From positions 1 through 51,087 of the forward strand of contig JAAVFV010000070.1 in the NCBI GenBank assembly GCA_014800525.1: DNA of 51,087 bases, written 5' to 3'. The number at the start of each line of letters is the position of its first letter. Within the stretch, counting starts at the first letter, position 1. The translations under genes were made by a program, and so were the position numbers. Positions 44,053 to 51,087 of the stretch are shown here, piece after piece. The notes below the pieces were generated by a model. That model saw only the letters and a list, made by a program, of their open reading frames with translations, made no database searches and was not told the DNA's origin. This stretch comes from Bacteroidales bacterium. GTDB taxonomy: Bacteria > Bacteroidota > Bacteroidia > Bacteroidales > Muribaculaceae.

Positions 44053-45585
44053 TTAATTCTTCGTAGAGAATGTATATGACAGACCCACGGAAAGGATTTC
44101 CTTCAACATCCATCGTTTCCATCCCGGAGCGAGAGCAATATCCGCAGTAGAGTCATAACGGAGATTGAAGTAAAGCTGAGTGGAGAAAAAACGATTGAAC
44201 TGAAATTCAAAAGTATTCTGCCAGTCGGCGTTTGACTCCTTATAGTCGGTGAATAGGAAGAGGCGTGTTTTGTAGGTCACCATATCAGCCATCTTCCAAT
44301 TAAAGGTCAGTTCTCCCGTGCTACCGAATTCGATATTTGTCCGGGCATCCTGGGGAATGCCGAATTGAGTATGATCAACCCACCGATCTATCGCTGTCTT
44401 CAGATTCATTGAGAGAGGAGAAAGCGACGCATTGAACTGGATGGTTTTCGCCTTATTCTGCTTGGTATATGTCATACCGAGACCAAGAGTAAGGTTGCTT
44501 GGTGTGAGGAAAGAGGCTATACGGGTATCGGAATCAGTGGCATAATTACGCAGAAACTGAGTCTTAAACTGAGTGGTGAAAGAATAATACCAATGATGAG
44601 CCGCCTTATAACCAAACTTCATGTTATATTGGAACAGGTCTTCGGAAATCGAATACTTGTGATAGGGATTATCTTCGGTAGCATTCAGACCCAGTTTATA
44701 ACTTACAGTGCTTTCAAACATCATCTTCGGATGATACACCTCATTCAAGAGCACATCCCAATAGAAATTACCCAGCAGAGCAAGATAATTATTACCGCCC
44801 TGATACCAGTTTTTCGAAAGATAGGCCTGGGAGAACTGTAATCCTGTGTTGAGCGTATGTATCCAATGCTTTTTCTGAATATCATTCTCCACCGGCAGAT
44901 CAATCTTAGTATTGACAAAGAGAGTCTTCCGGCCCATCACCCCAAGGAACGGATCCTCAGGGGGCATCTCGGGAGGAACCGGGAGATTCCAGTAAGCATA
45001 ATCAATATGCTTCGGATTTGTGACCATATCCAGATATACATAGTCGAGTTTCGACTGCAGCTGCAATTTCTCCTCCACAATCCAATCTATATAAGGGAAT
45101 AGGCAGTCTTTGATATCCTGCTTCCTTTCAAGCTCTATTGAACTTAAGGAATCCTGAGCATCAGAATCGGGGAGATCCACTGCCATCGACTCTGCGAGAT
45201 TGGCCAGAGAATCAAGCAAAGCATCAGCTTGGAGAGCATCCTGTCGTGTCTCACCGATATATTTACAGATCTGCGCAGTAGACATAGGCATAACCTGACG
45301 CGAGAACACCGGATCGGGAAGGACATTTCTATATCCTGAGAACACCCGAGGCACACCGACAACTCCTACGATGGGAAATCTGCCCGGTACAAGAGGGGCG
45401 TCCGTGAGATGATCGAGGATAGAATCCGTATTTATTCTGGGCGCGGGCACTTCCTCGATTTCCTCGAGAGCTTGAATCTGAGGAGATTGCACCGGATTCG
45501 GAACATGACGGAATTTTGGAGACTGTGCGGAGACTCCACAAATTACTAAGGAGGCCAGAATAGCGGCTGAAATAGGGCGGATCAT
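44053..45585 (-). CDS. Outer-membrane beta-barrel protein, DUF3078 family
   Basis: A 510-residue exported protein. The signal peptide covers about 1-20 (ends VSAQ). A proline/acid-rich N-terminal part and a helical segment (about 110-185, with QDALQADALLDSLANLAESM) come before a barrel domain from about 230. The WYQGGNNYLALLGNFYWD block and alternating strands to a terminal VGLSYTFSTKN are characteristic of the DUF3078 group. Function of the family is unknown. It is the last gene of the parE-coaD-protease series, after a hairpin that could reduce its transcription. Confidence 0.82.
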   Translation of the reverse strand: MIRPISAAILASLVICGVSAQSPKFRHVPNPVQSPQIQALEEIEEVPAPRINTDSILDHLTDAPLVPGRFPIVGVVGVPRVFSGYRNVLPDPVFSRQVMPMSTAQICKYIGETRQDALQADALLDSLANLAESMAVDLPDSDAQDSLSSIELERKQDIKDCLFPYIDWIVEEKLQLQSKLDYVYLDMVTNPKHIDYAYWNLPVPPEMPPEDPFLGVMGRKTLFVNTKIDLPVENDIQKKHWIHTLNTGLQFSQAYLSKNWYQGGNNYLALLGNFYWDVLLNEVYHPKMMFESTVSYKLGLNATEDNPYHKYSISEDLFQYNMKFGYKAAHHWYYSFTTQFKTQFLRNYATDSDTRIASFLTPSNLTLGLGMTYTKQNKAKTIQFNASLSPLSMNLKTAIDRWVDHTQFGIPQDARTNIEFGSTGELTFNWKMADMVTYKTRLFLFTDYKESNADWQNTFEFQFNRFFSTQLYFNLRYDSTADIALAPGWKRWMLKEILSVGLSYTFSTKN

Positions 45586-45603
45586 GAATTGTATTATGGA
45601 AAA

Positions 45604-45639
45604 ATCCCTGAACAGCGGTTTTCAGAAACCACTGCTCAG
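45604..45639 (-). terminator. Terminator-like hairpin between S41 protease and DUF3078 genes
   Basis: An interrupted stem CTGA-CAG-GGTTT pairs with AAACC-CTG-TCAG (45608-45621 with 45626-45639) on a TCAG loop. On the minus strand it is followed by GGATTTTTCC. It may attenuate transcription into the DUF3078 gene. Confidence 0.6.
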
Positions 45640-45659
45640 AGGTTTGGTATTCAGGAAAA

Positions 45660-47294
45660 TCACTTTGCCGGATATGAGTTACCCGGAGTGAGAGCCTTAT
45701 CATAGTCGGCTGAGCGTATCACTCTCAATGCCTCCCGGAAGATGGGGTCATATTCATTATAGATTTTGAAATATGTGGCATTCTCATAAATATCCCGACC
45801 GATCAAAGCCTTGATAATCATCTTGAAGAGAGGTTCGCTGCGCTTGGCTTCCTCTTCATTGAATACCACTCCTTCCTTTGCGGCCATATCATAGACCTGC
45901 TGCAACATTTGGGGAGTGATATCGAAATGGCGAACAAACTCACTATCTGATTTATACTCACTTTTAATAGCCTTCCGGTGAGCATCGACATAGGCTATCA
46001 CATACTGATTGAGAGTGCCTTTAGCCTGGACATCACGGTAGAACTTTGTGAAATGAGTGGTGTCGAGAGGCACAAAGAAATCAGGAGTGATTCCTCCACC
46101 TCCATAAATGGGACGTTGGAGACGCAAGGTTTCCACTTTCAATGAATCCACATAATGAATCGAATCACTGCTCATCAATTCCCCGCTGTTATATCGGTCG
46201 AGAATATCCCGGTGATACTCCTTTTGATTTCCATTGGTATATGGTTTTTGGATATCACGCCCCGTAGGAGTATAATAATGGGCCACGGTAAGTCGAATCA
46301 TCGATCCGTCGGGAAATGGAATCGGACGCTGCACGAGACCTTTACCGAATGTACGTCGGCCGACGATTACACCACGGTCCCAATCCTGGACTGCACCCGA
46401 TGTGATCTCGGAAGCCGACGCGCTGAACTGATTCACCATCACCACCAGGCGCCCCTTATTGAACAGGGGCTTCGGCATATGGGGATAGGCTTCAAAATTA
46501 AAGCGGGGAGAATTCAGTCCTTCGGTATAGACAGTGAGACTTCCCGGATCAAGCATCTCTCCCAGGATATCAACAGCCGCCTGTAGATAACCTCCGCCAT
46601 TGTCGGTGAGGTCAAGGATAAGATTCTGCATGCCCTGCTTTTTCAGATCATTCAGGGCATTTTCCACTTCCTTCCGAGTCTCGGCCGCGAATTTATTGAT
46701 ACGGATATAACCCACAGTCGGTTCTACCATATAGGCAGCGTCAACGGAATAGATAGGAATATCGGCACGAGTGATGCGGAAGTCTATGGTATCTGGAATC
46801 TGGCTCGCTCCATTGCGTCTCAACACCGTCACATCCACCACCGAACCCTTCGGGCCGCGTAGTTTTTTCATAATAGCAGAATTCTTCAACTTCTGGCCCG
46901 CAATAGAAGAATCGTTCACTGCGATAATGCGGTCGCCGGCAAGGAGGCCGACCCTTTCGGAAGGCCCTCCGGAGACGGTCTGAATCACATAGAGTGTGTC
47001 GCGATTCATATTGAATGAAATCCCGATTCCGGAGAAGTTCCCTGCAAGAGGCTCATTCAATTCGCGGGTTTCCTCCGCGTTTGAATAAGCTGAATGAGGG
47101 TCGAGACTCTCCACCATCGCCTTGATGGCGGCCTCGACCAACTGACCTTCATTGACAGTATCCACATACATCTGGCTGATGGCCTGTTCGGCCATACGCA
47201 GTTTATGGGCAGCCGGGAATTCATTTCTGGCCTTGATTCCTGCAAAGAGCACCCCAAGCAGGAACAAAAAGAGTGTATATCTAAGAAATTTCAT
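45660..47294 (-). CDS. S41 family carboxy-terminal processing protease
   Basis: A 544-residue CtpA-like serine protease of the cell envelope. An N-terminal membrane anchor or signal (4-20) is followed by a PDZ domain (about 85-165; VSGGPSERVGLLAGDRIIAV) and the S41 catalytic core. The Ser/Lys dyad can be placed at S293 (FSASASEI) and K318 (FGKGL). A C-terminal domain of about 150 residues has repeated helices, as in other bacteroidal S41 enzymes. Likely roles are processing or quality control of exported proteins. It lies 61 bases after coaD on the same strand. Confidence 0.92.
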   Translation of the reverse strand: MKFLRYTLFLFLLGVLFAGIKARNEFPAAHKLRMAEQAISQMYVDTVNEGQLVEAAIKAMVESLDPHSAYSNAEETRELNEPLAGNFSGIGISFNMNRDTLYVIQTVSGGPSERVGLLAGDRIIAVNDSSIAGQKLKNSAIMKKLRGPKGSVVDVTVLRRNGASQIPDTIDFRITRADIPIYSVDAAYMVEPTVGYIRINKFAAETRKEVENALNDLKKQGMQNLILDLTDNGGGYLQAAVDILGEMLDPGSLTVYTEGLNSPRFNFEAYPHMPKPLFNKGRLVVMVNQFSASASEITSGAVQDWDRGVIVGRRTFGKGLVQRPIPFPDGSMIRLTVAHYYTPTGRDIQKPYTNGNQKEYHRDILDRYNSGELMSSDSIHYVDSLKVETLRLQRPIYGGGGITPDFFVPLDTTHFTKFYRDVQAKGTLNQYVIAYVDAHRKAIKSEYKSDSEFVRHFDITPQMLQQVYDMAAKEGVVFNEEEAKRSEPLFKMIIKALIGRDIYENATYFKIYNEYDPIFREALRVIRSADYDKALTPGNSYPAK

Positions 47295-47355
47295 ATAAAT
47301 TCATAAATGTAGTGAGAATGAATCTTGAGAATAGAACCGGTGAAATTCGGAGATC

Positions 47356-47826
47356 TTATGGAAGAAGACCGCTGACATCATGACCATGGGAGGCCAATTC
47401 TCTAATCACCGAACTGGAGATATAACTATATTCCGGCTCTGCGCATAGAATCACTGTATCCATTCCAAGTACTTTCAGATTAACATCGGCAAGATTACGT
47501 TCGAACTCAAAATCCTGAACACCGCGAACTCCCCGCAGAAGAGCAGATACGCCTAACGAACGGGCAAACTCTGCCGTGAGGCCGGTATAGGTCACAACTT
47601 CAACCCGCTCTCTCAATTCAGCCGGGAGTTTTGATAAAGCCTTGCAAATCTCATCCACCCTTTCCCGGGCTGAAGGATTTCCGGGCTTATCGGGATTATG
47701 GCCTACACCCACAATCACAGCCGCCGCAATGGCAAGAGCACGCTCCACAATCCGGAGATGACCGCGGGTGAAGGGATTGAAACTTCCCGCATAGAGCAAT
47801 ACGGTCTCATCAAATCTGGGAGTCAT
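47356..47826 (-). CDS. coaD: Phosphopantetheine adenylyltransferase
   Basis: A 156-residue enzyme of coenzyme A synthesis that joins 4'-phosphopantetheine and ATP to give dephospho-CoA. The nucleotidyltransferase motif [10 protein letters not shown] is at the N-terminus, and the [13 protein letters not shown] motif is near the end. ATG 47826 is preferred; an in-frame TTG six bases upstream would add two residues. It overlaps the 3' end of parE by 17 bases, so translation is probably coupled. Confidence 0.96.
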   Translation of the reverse strand: MTPRFDETVLLYAGSFNPFTRGHLRIVERALAIAAAVIVGVGHNPDKPGNPSARERVDEICKALSKLPAELRERVEVVTYTGLTAEFARSLGVSALLRGVRGVQDFEFERNLADVNLKVLGMDTVILCAEPEYSYISSSVIRELASHGHDVSGLLP

Positions 47827-49888
47827 CTTCAATCACAAGGTTATCGATGATAAAATTCTGGCGGTCCATCGTATTCTTACCCATATAGAACTCCAGCAGA
47901 GAATCTACGGCATCCTCCTTCTTGAGTTTTACAGGATCGAGGCGCATCTCCGGACCGATAAACTCGGCAAACTCCTCATCATTGATCTCACCAAGACCTT
48001 TGAATCGGGTGATTTCCGCATTATTGCCGAAGCGTGCGATAGCTGCCTCGCGCTCGGCGTCGGTATAGCAATAGACCGTGTCCCGCTCCTCGACCGGCAC
48101 CACATCCTTATTCTTTCCTTTACCGCCCTTTGCGGCCTTACCCTTCTTGGAGCGACGGGTGGAATTCTTATCGCGTACACGGAATAGGGGAGTCTGGAGA
48201 ATATAGACATGGCCTTTTTTCACAAGATCAGGAAAGAACATCAGGAAGAAGGTAATGATCAGCAGACGAATATGCATTCCGTCGACATCAGCATCCGTGG
48301 CGATAATCACTTTATTATAGCGTAGTCCATCGATACCATCCTCAATATTGAGGGCTGCCTGCAGAAGATTGAACTCATCATTCTTATAGATCACTTCCTG
48401 AGTGGTTCCATAAGTATTGAGAGGCTTACCGCGGAGTGAGAACACGGCCTGAGTCACGGCATTGCGCACTTTGGTGATTGTTCCGGAAGCCGACAGACCC
48501 TCGGTGATGAAGATCGACGATTCGTCGCGGAGGTCATCATCCTTGGCATTAGCGCGGCGTGTGTCGTTATAATGGACCTGACAGTCACGGAGATTCTTAT
48601 TGTGTAGGCTCACCTTCTTCGCTTTCTCACGGGCGAGTTTGGCGACTCCCGACATAGCTTTCCGCTGCTTTTCATTTTCGGCTATTTTCTTAAGCATCGC
48701 CTCAGCTACATCGGGATACTTATGGAGATAATCATCAAGTTCCTTCTTGATGAAATCGCCGACAAACTTATTTACGGTCAGTGTACTTCCCGGAGCCACT
48801 TCCTTGGAGCCTAATTTGGTCTTGGTCTGACTCTCGAACATCGGCTCCTGGATACGTACAGCGACGGCTGCTACCATTCCATTACGTATATCCGAGAATT
48901 CATAACCCTTACCGGAGAATTCCTTAATTGTGCGGCTCACATGCTCCCGGAAGGCAGTGAGATGCGTACCGCCTTGAGTGGTGTGCTGACCATTGACAAA
49001 AGAATAGTATTCCTCACCATACTGAGCTGTATGAGTCAGAACCACCTCGATATCCTCTCCCTTCAGATGAATCATGGGATAGAGGGGTTCGGAGGTGAGA
49101 TTATCCTTCAGAAGGTCGAGCAGACCATTGCGGGAGAGGTATTTCTTACCATTAAAGATCAATTGAAGGCCAACGTTGAGATAAGAATAGTTCTTCACCA
49201 TATTCTCAACGAATTCCTGATTGAACTCATAGTTGGTGAATAGTTCCGGATCGGGAACGAATCTCACCATTGTGCCATTCAGTTCATCGGTATCTGTCGG
49301 CTCCGACTGCCTGAGGAGGTCGCCTTTATCAAACTCCACGGTCACTTTCTTGCCATCCCGCACGGAAGCCACCGTACACGAAGCAGAGAGCGCATTGACA
49401 GCTTTCAGACCGACACCATTCAGACCGACAGATTTCTGGAAACTCTTGGAATCGAACTTACCGCCGGTATTGATGTTGGAGGCCACCTCCTTTACCTTAC
49501 CCAGAGGAATTCCGCGGCCGTAATCTCTCACGGTGACCTCTCCCTCTTCCGAGAGAGTGATTTCGATTTTCTTACCGGCCTTCATGTTGAACTCATCGAT
49601 GGAGTTGTCCACCACTTCCTTCATAAGCACATAAATGCCATCCTCGGCATGGGATCCATCACCGAGTTTACCGATGTACATACCCGGACGTTTACGGATA
49701 TGTTCATTCCATTTCAGAGTCTGGATGGAGGATTCATCATAAGAACCCGGATCAGAGGAAGTGGTATCATTTGCTGTATCTGAGGAAGCGTCAGATGTAA
49801 CGCTATGGCCTGAAGAGATAGAGTCTTGGGAGTTATCAGGTGTGGTGGAATCAGACAAAGCATCAGTATTGAAGAGGGCGTCAGTCAT
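47810..49888 (-). CDS. parE: DNA topoisomerase IV subunit B (type IIA topoisomerase, ATPase subunit)
   Basis: A 692-residue ATPase subunit that decatenates daughter chromosomes with ParC. The GHKL ATPase motifs are in place ([37 protein letters not shown]), as are a transducer domain and TOPRIM motifs ([12 protein letters not shown] and [11 protein letters not shown]). The EGLSAS form, rather than EGDSAGG of GyrB, and the lack of a GyrB insert favour ParE. The first 49 residues are an unusual Ser/Asp/Thr-rich extension. A basic insert ([18 protein letters not shown]) lies in the TOPRIM region. Its partner parC is not in the window. Confidence 0.92.
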   Translation of the reverse strand: MTDALFNTDALSDSTTPDNSQDSISSGHSVTSDASSDTANDTTSSDPGSYDESSIQTLKWNEHIRKRPGMYIGKLGDGSHAEDGIYVLMKEVVDNSIDEFNMKAGKKIEITLSEEGEVTVRDYGRGIPLGKVKEVASNINTGGKFDSKSFQKSVGLNGVGLKAVNALSASCTVASVRDGKKVTVEFDKGDLLRQSEPTDTDELNGTMVRFVPDPELFTNYEFNQEFVENMVKNYSYLNVGLQLIFNGKKYLSRNGLLDLLKDNLTSEPLYPMIHLKGEDIEVVLTHTAQYGEEYYSFVNGQHTTQGGTHLTAFREHVSRTIKEFSGKGYEFSDIRNGMVAAVAVRIQEPMFESQTKTKLGSKEVAPGSTLTVNKFVGDFIKKELDDYLHKYPDVAEAMLKKIAENEKQRKAMSGVAKLAREKAKKVSLHNKNLRDCQVHYNDTRRANAKDDDLRDESSIFITEGLSASGTITKVRNAVTQAVFSLRGKPLNTYGTTQEVIYKNDEFNLLQAALNIEDGIDGLRYNKVIIATDADVDGMHIRLLIITFFLMFFPDLVKKGHVYILQTPLFRVRDKNSTRRSKKGKAAKGGKGKNKDVVPVEERDTVYCYTDAEREAAIARFGNNAEITRFKGLGEINDEEFAEFIGPEMRLDPVKLKKEDAVDSLLEFYMGKNTMDRQNFIIDNLVIEDDSQI

Positions 49889-50048
49889 ATTAATCTGAGT
49901 AGATTCTAAAGGAAGAATAGATTAGTCTTAGCGAGTGTTTCCCATTCAACTTATCATCGAAGTTGTCCAAACTTCATCCGGAAATGAGGGATAGGCCCCC
50001 CAATACCATCGGCCGTTTGCTAATAAGTCTAAGGAAATTCATTAACTG

Positions 50049-50056
50049 CAAATTTA
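50049..50056 (-). promoter_or_regulatory. -7 box for parE
   Basis: TAAATTTG on the minus strand about 160 bases before the parE ATG; the -33 box is unclear. Confidence 0.5.
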
Positions 50057-50237
50057 CAAAAAAATCTGTAGAATGCCTAACCCGAGAATAAGACCCCAAT
50101 CCACAAAAAATGTTAATGCCAGGGCGGTATATTTTCGAGGGAATTTTGTCTATCTCGGAGAGAGCAGTGCGAGCATTGTAACCGAGGAGATGAGCAAAAT
50201 TCACCCGAAAGATGCCGGACAAAAGTAATTACCTCCT

Positions 50238-50393
50238 TCACGCAGCTGTACCCCATCGTCTGCTCAAGGTGTTGGAACGCGGAACGAATTGAACCCTCGG
50301 AACTAAGGGAATAAATTTATTCGTGGTATCAACTCTTTCGAGAAGTTTATAATATAACGACTCGGCAACTTCACCCCGGTCGCTGCGAATCAT
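50238..50393 (-). CDS. Possible small protein, 51 residues
   Basis: An unbroken minus-strand frame starting MIRSDRGEVAESLYYKLLER and ending RRWGTAA. The frame stays open about 45 bases further upstream (…KLRDRADYFRVLV), where GTG at 50396 is the only close alternative start. Composition looks protein-like (amphipathic first half, proline-containing second half), and a TAATTTTG box lies about 70 bases upstream on the same strand. No family is recognised, and a chance frame or a part of a non-coding RNA is possible. Confidence 0.35.
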   Translation of the reverse strand: MIRSDRGEVAESLYYKLLERVDTTNKFIPLVPRVQFVPRSNTLSRRWGTAA

Positions 50394-50461
50394 CACAAGG
50401 ACTCGGAAATAATCTGCGCGGTCTCTCAGCTTTTCATTTTTTCCACCCTGTTTTCATACTG

Positions 50462-50469
50462 CAAAATTA
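50462..50469 (-). promoter_or_regulatory. -7-like box upstream of the possible small gene
   Basis: TAATTTTG on the minus strand. The nearest TTG is only 16 bases upstream, shorter than the usual 19-21, so activity is uncertain. Confidence 0.4.
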
Positions 50470-50651
50470 GCTCAATCGCACTTATCAACCACGCTGTTTT
50501 ATGGTTTTCAACACAAATAAACTCTAAATATACCATGGTCTACAAGGCTTAAACAGTGATAGACTACTGTAGTCGGTCTATTAAAAATCTATTTCTTTCT
50601 ACAATCGCCCTCTATGTTATACACCCTATTCCCGAGGATTCGATTTATATA

Positions 50652-50659
50652 TAACTTTG
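50652..50659 (+). promoter_or_regulatory. -7 box and long leader of the last gene
   Basis: TAACTTTG lies about 155 bases before the ATG at 50811; the -33 box is weak. The leader can pair GGTTTC with GAAACC (about 50714 with 50771) around an inner CTCCC/GGGAG, forming a large hairpin shortly before the start. Confidence 0.5.
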
Positions 50660-50810
50660 CCCCTGTCAAATTCAAAATTATTACATGTTTCGATAAGCTT
50701 TCTGGACAAAGCGAAGGTTTCTCCACTCCCCCGGAACGGACTCACGACATGGAGGGAGATCCATCGAAACCCTAATGATATTTTCTAATTATAACTAAAA
50801 TATAATTTGA

Positions 50811-51087
50811 ATGAACAGAACTACCATCATCATGGCAAAATGGCTTGCGGGCGGAGCTTTGCTCTTCTCGTCGGTTAATGCCTTTGCCGACTACAAGAAA
50901 GGGGATATCGTCGATCTGACTCCAACCCTGCAGGGTACGGTGCTAAAAGACCAGCAGGAGAACACCTCCTCCGTTTCTGTGGAAATCAGACAGAATCCTG
51001 ACAACAATCCTTCGGGTGCCGTAGAGATAAAATATCTTTACACTGTCAATTCTCAGACTTTCGCCGTTGAGTCTATGGCTAATAGTG
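50811..51087 (+). CDS. Exported protein, N-terminal part only (cut by window end)
   Basis: The frame from ATG 50811 stays open to the window end (92 codons). It starts MNRTTIIMAKWLAGGALLFS and continues SVNAFADYKKGDIVDL, a clear signal peptide with cleavage expected after NAFA. The visible mature part is hydrophilic and beta-prone. No domain is recognised; the family cannot be told from this part. Confidence 0.75.
   Translation, partial: MNRTTIIMAKWLAGGALLFSSVNAFADYKKGDIVDLTPTLQGTVLKDQQENTSSVSVEIRQNPDNNPSGAVEIKYLYTVNSQTFAVESMANS

Larger units (their letters stand above)
49889..50810. other. 922-base gap: parE leader, possible small gene, and leader of the last gene
   Basis: No full-length gene is seen. 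The left part holds the parE leader (about 155 bases) and its -7 box. The middle contains a minus-strand 51-codon ORF (50238-50393) behind a -7-like box at 50462. The right part has a small hairpin ATAGAC/GTCTAT (50559-50564 with 50576-50581), a -7 box at 50652 and a long leader for the gene at 50811. Confidence 0.6.

Noticed and set aside
49974-50222. 82-codon minus-strand frame upstream of parE
   Set aside because: It overlaps the parE promoter box and leader, and its sequence has no protein-like pattern.

Overview
The window looks like a chromosomal segment of a Bacteroidales bacterium, most likely close to Muribaculaceae or Bacteroidaceae. This is inferred from several things. TAnnTTTG promoter boxes, many with a TTG or TTTG about 19-21 bases upstream, precede genes on both strands. 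The str, S10, spc and alpha ribosomal clusters are fused into one array with no tuf between fusA and rpsJ. Zinc-free forms of S4, S14 and L36 are present. There is also a type IX secretion plug protein, type IX-like C-terminal tails, and outer-membrane barrel families typical of the phylum. No rRNA, CRISPR array, insertion sequence or prophage was seen.

Layout. 1-2.8 kb: the tail of an Rpn-type nuclease (its 5' end broken by a perfect inverted repeat), a GT4 glycosyltransferase, a Xer-type recombinase and rpsU. 3.0-5.4 kb: a minus-strand pair, Xaa-Pro aminopeptidase then gamma-carbonic anhydrase. 5.6-10.6 kb: secreted proteins (esterase, a protein with a sorting-like tail, a small exported protein coupled to a CotH protein). 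This part contains a 676-base gap holding a promoter, a strongly structured RNA candidate and a terminator. 10.7-12.0 kb: a GlmU-like nucleotidyltransferase.

12.1-30.7 kb: the ribosomal array rpsL-rpsG-fusA-rpsJ-rplCDWB-rpsS-rplV-rpsC-rplP-rpmC-rpsQ-rplNXE-rpsN, a strong terminator and new promoter, then rpsH-rplFR-rpsE-rpmD-rplO-secY-map-infA-rpmJ-rpsMKD-rpoA-rplQ. Folded untranslated segments precede rpsL, rplC, rpmC, rpsH and rpsD. They are the likely places for ribosomal-protein feedback control.

30.7-51.1 kb: an isolated tRNA-Arg(CCG) unit, then ung, a type IX secretion plug protein, a DUF3109 protein and cardiolipin synthase on the plus strand. Next come a divergent pullulanase and a membrane sensor-like protein, a CLC channel, and convergent minus-strand envelope genes (outer-membrane receptor-like barrel, unknown exported protein). 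A minus-strand series parE-coaD-S41 protease-DUF3078 barrel follows. The last 1.2 kb is a 922-base gap with a possible small ORF, then the start of an exported protein cut by the window end.

The most unusual element is the 8.1-8.5 kb RNA candidate. It has its own promoter, four hairpins, a terminator and mutually exclusive pairings just before the terminator, and it lies upstream of the exported-protein/CotH pair. It could be a free-standing small RNA or a switch-type leader.
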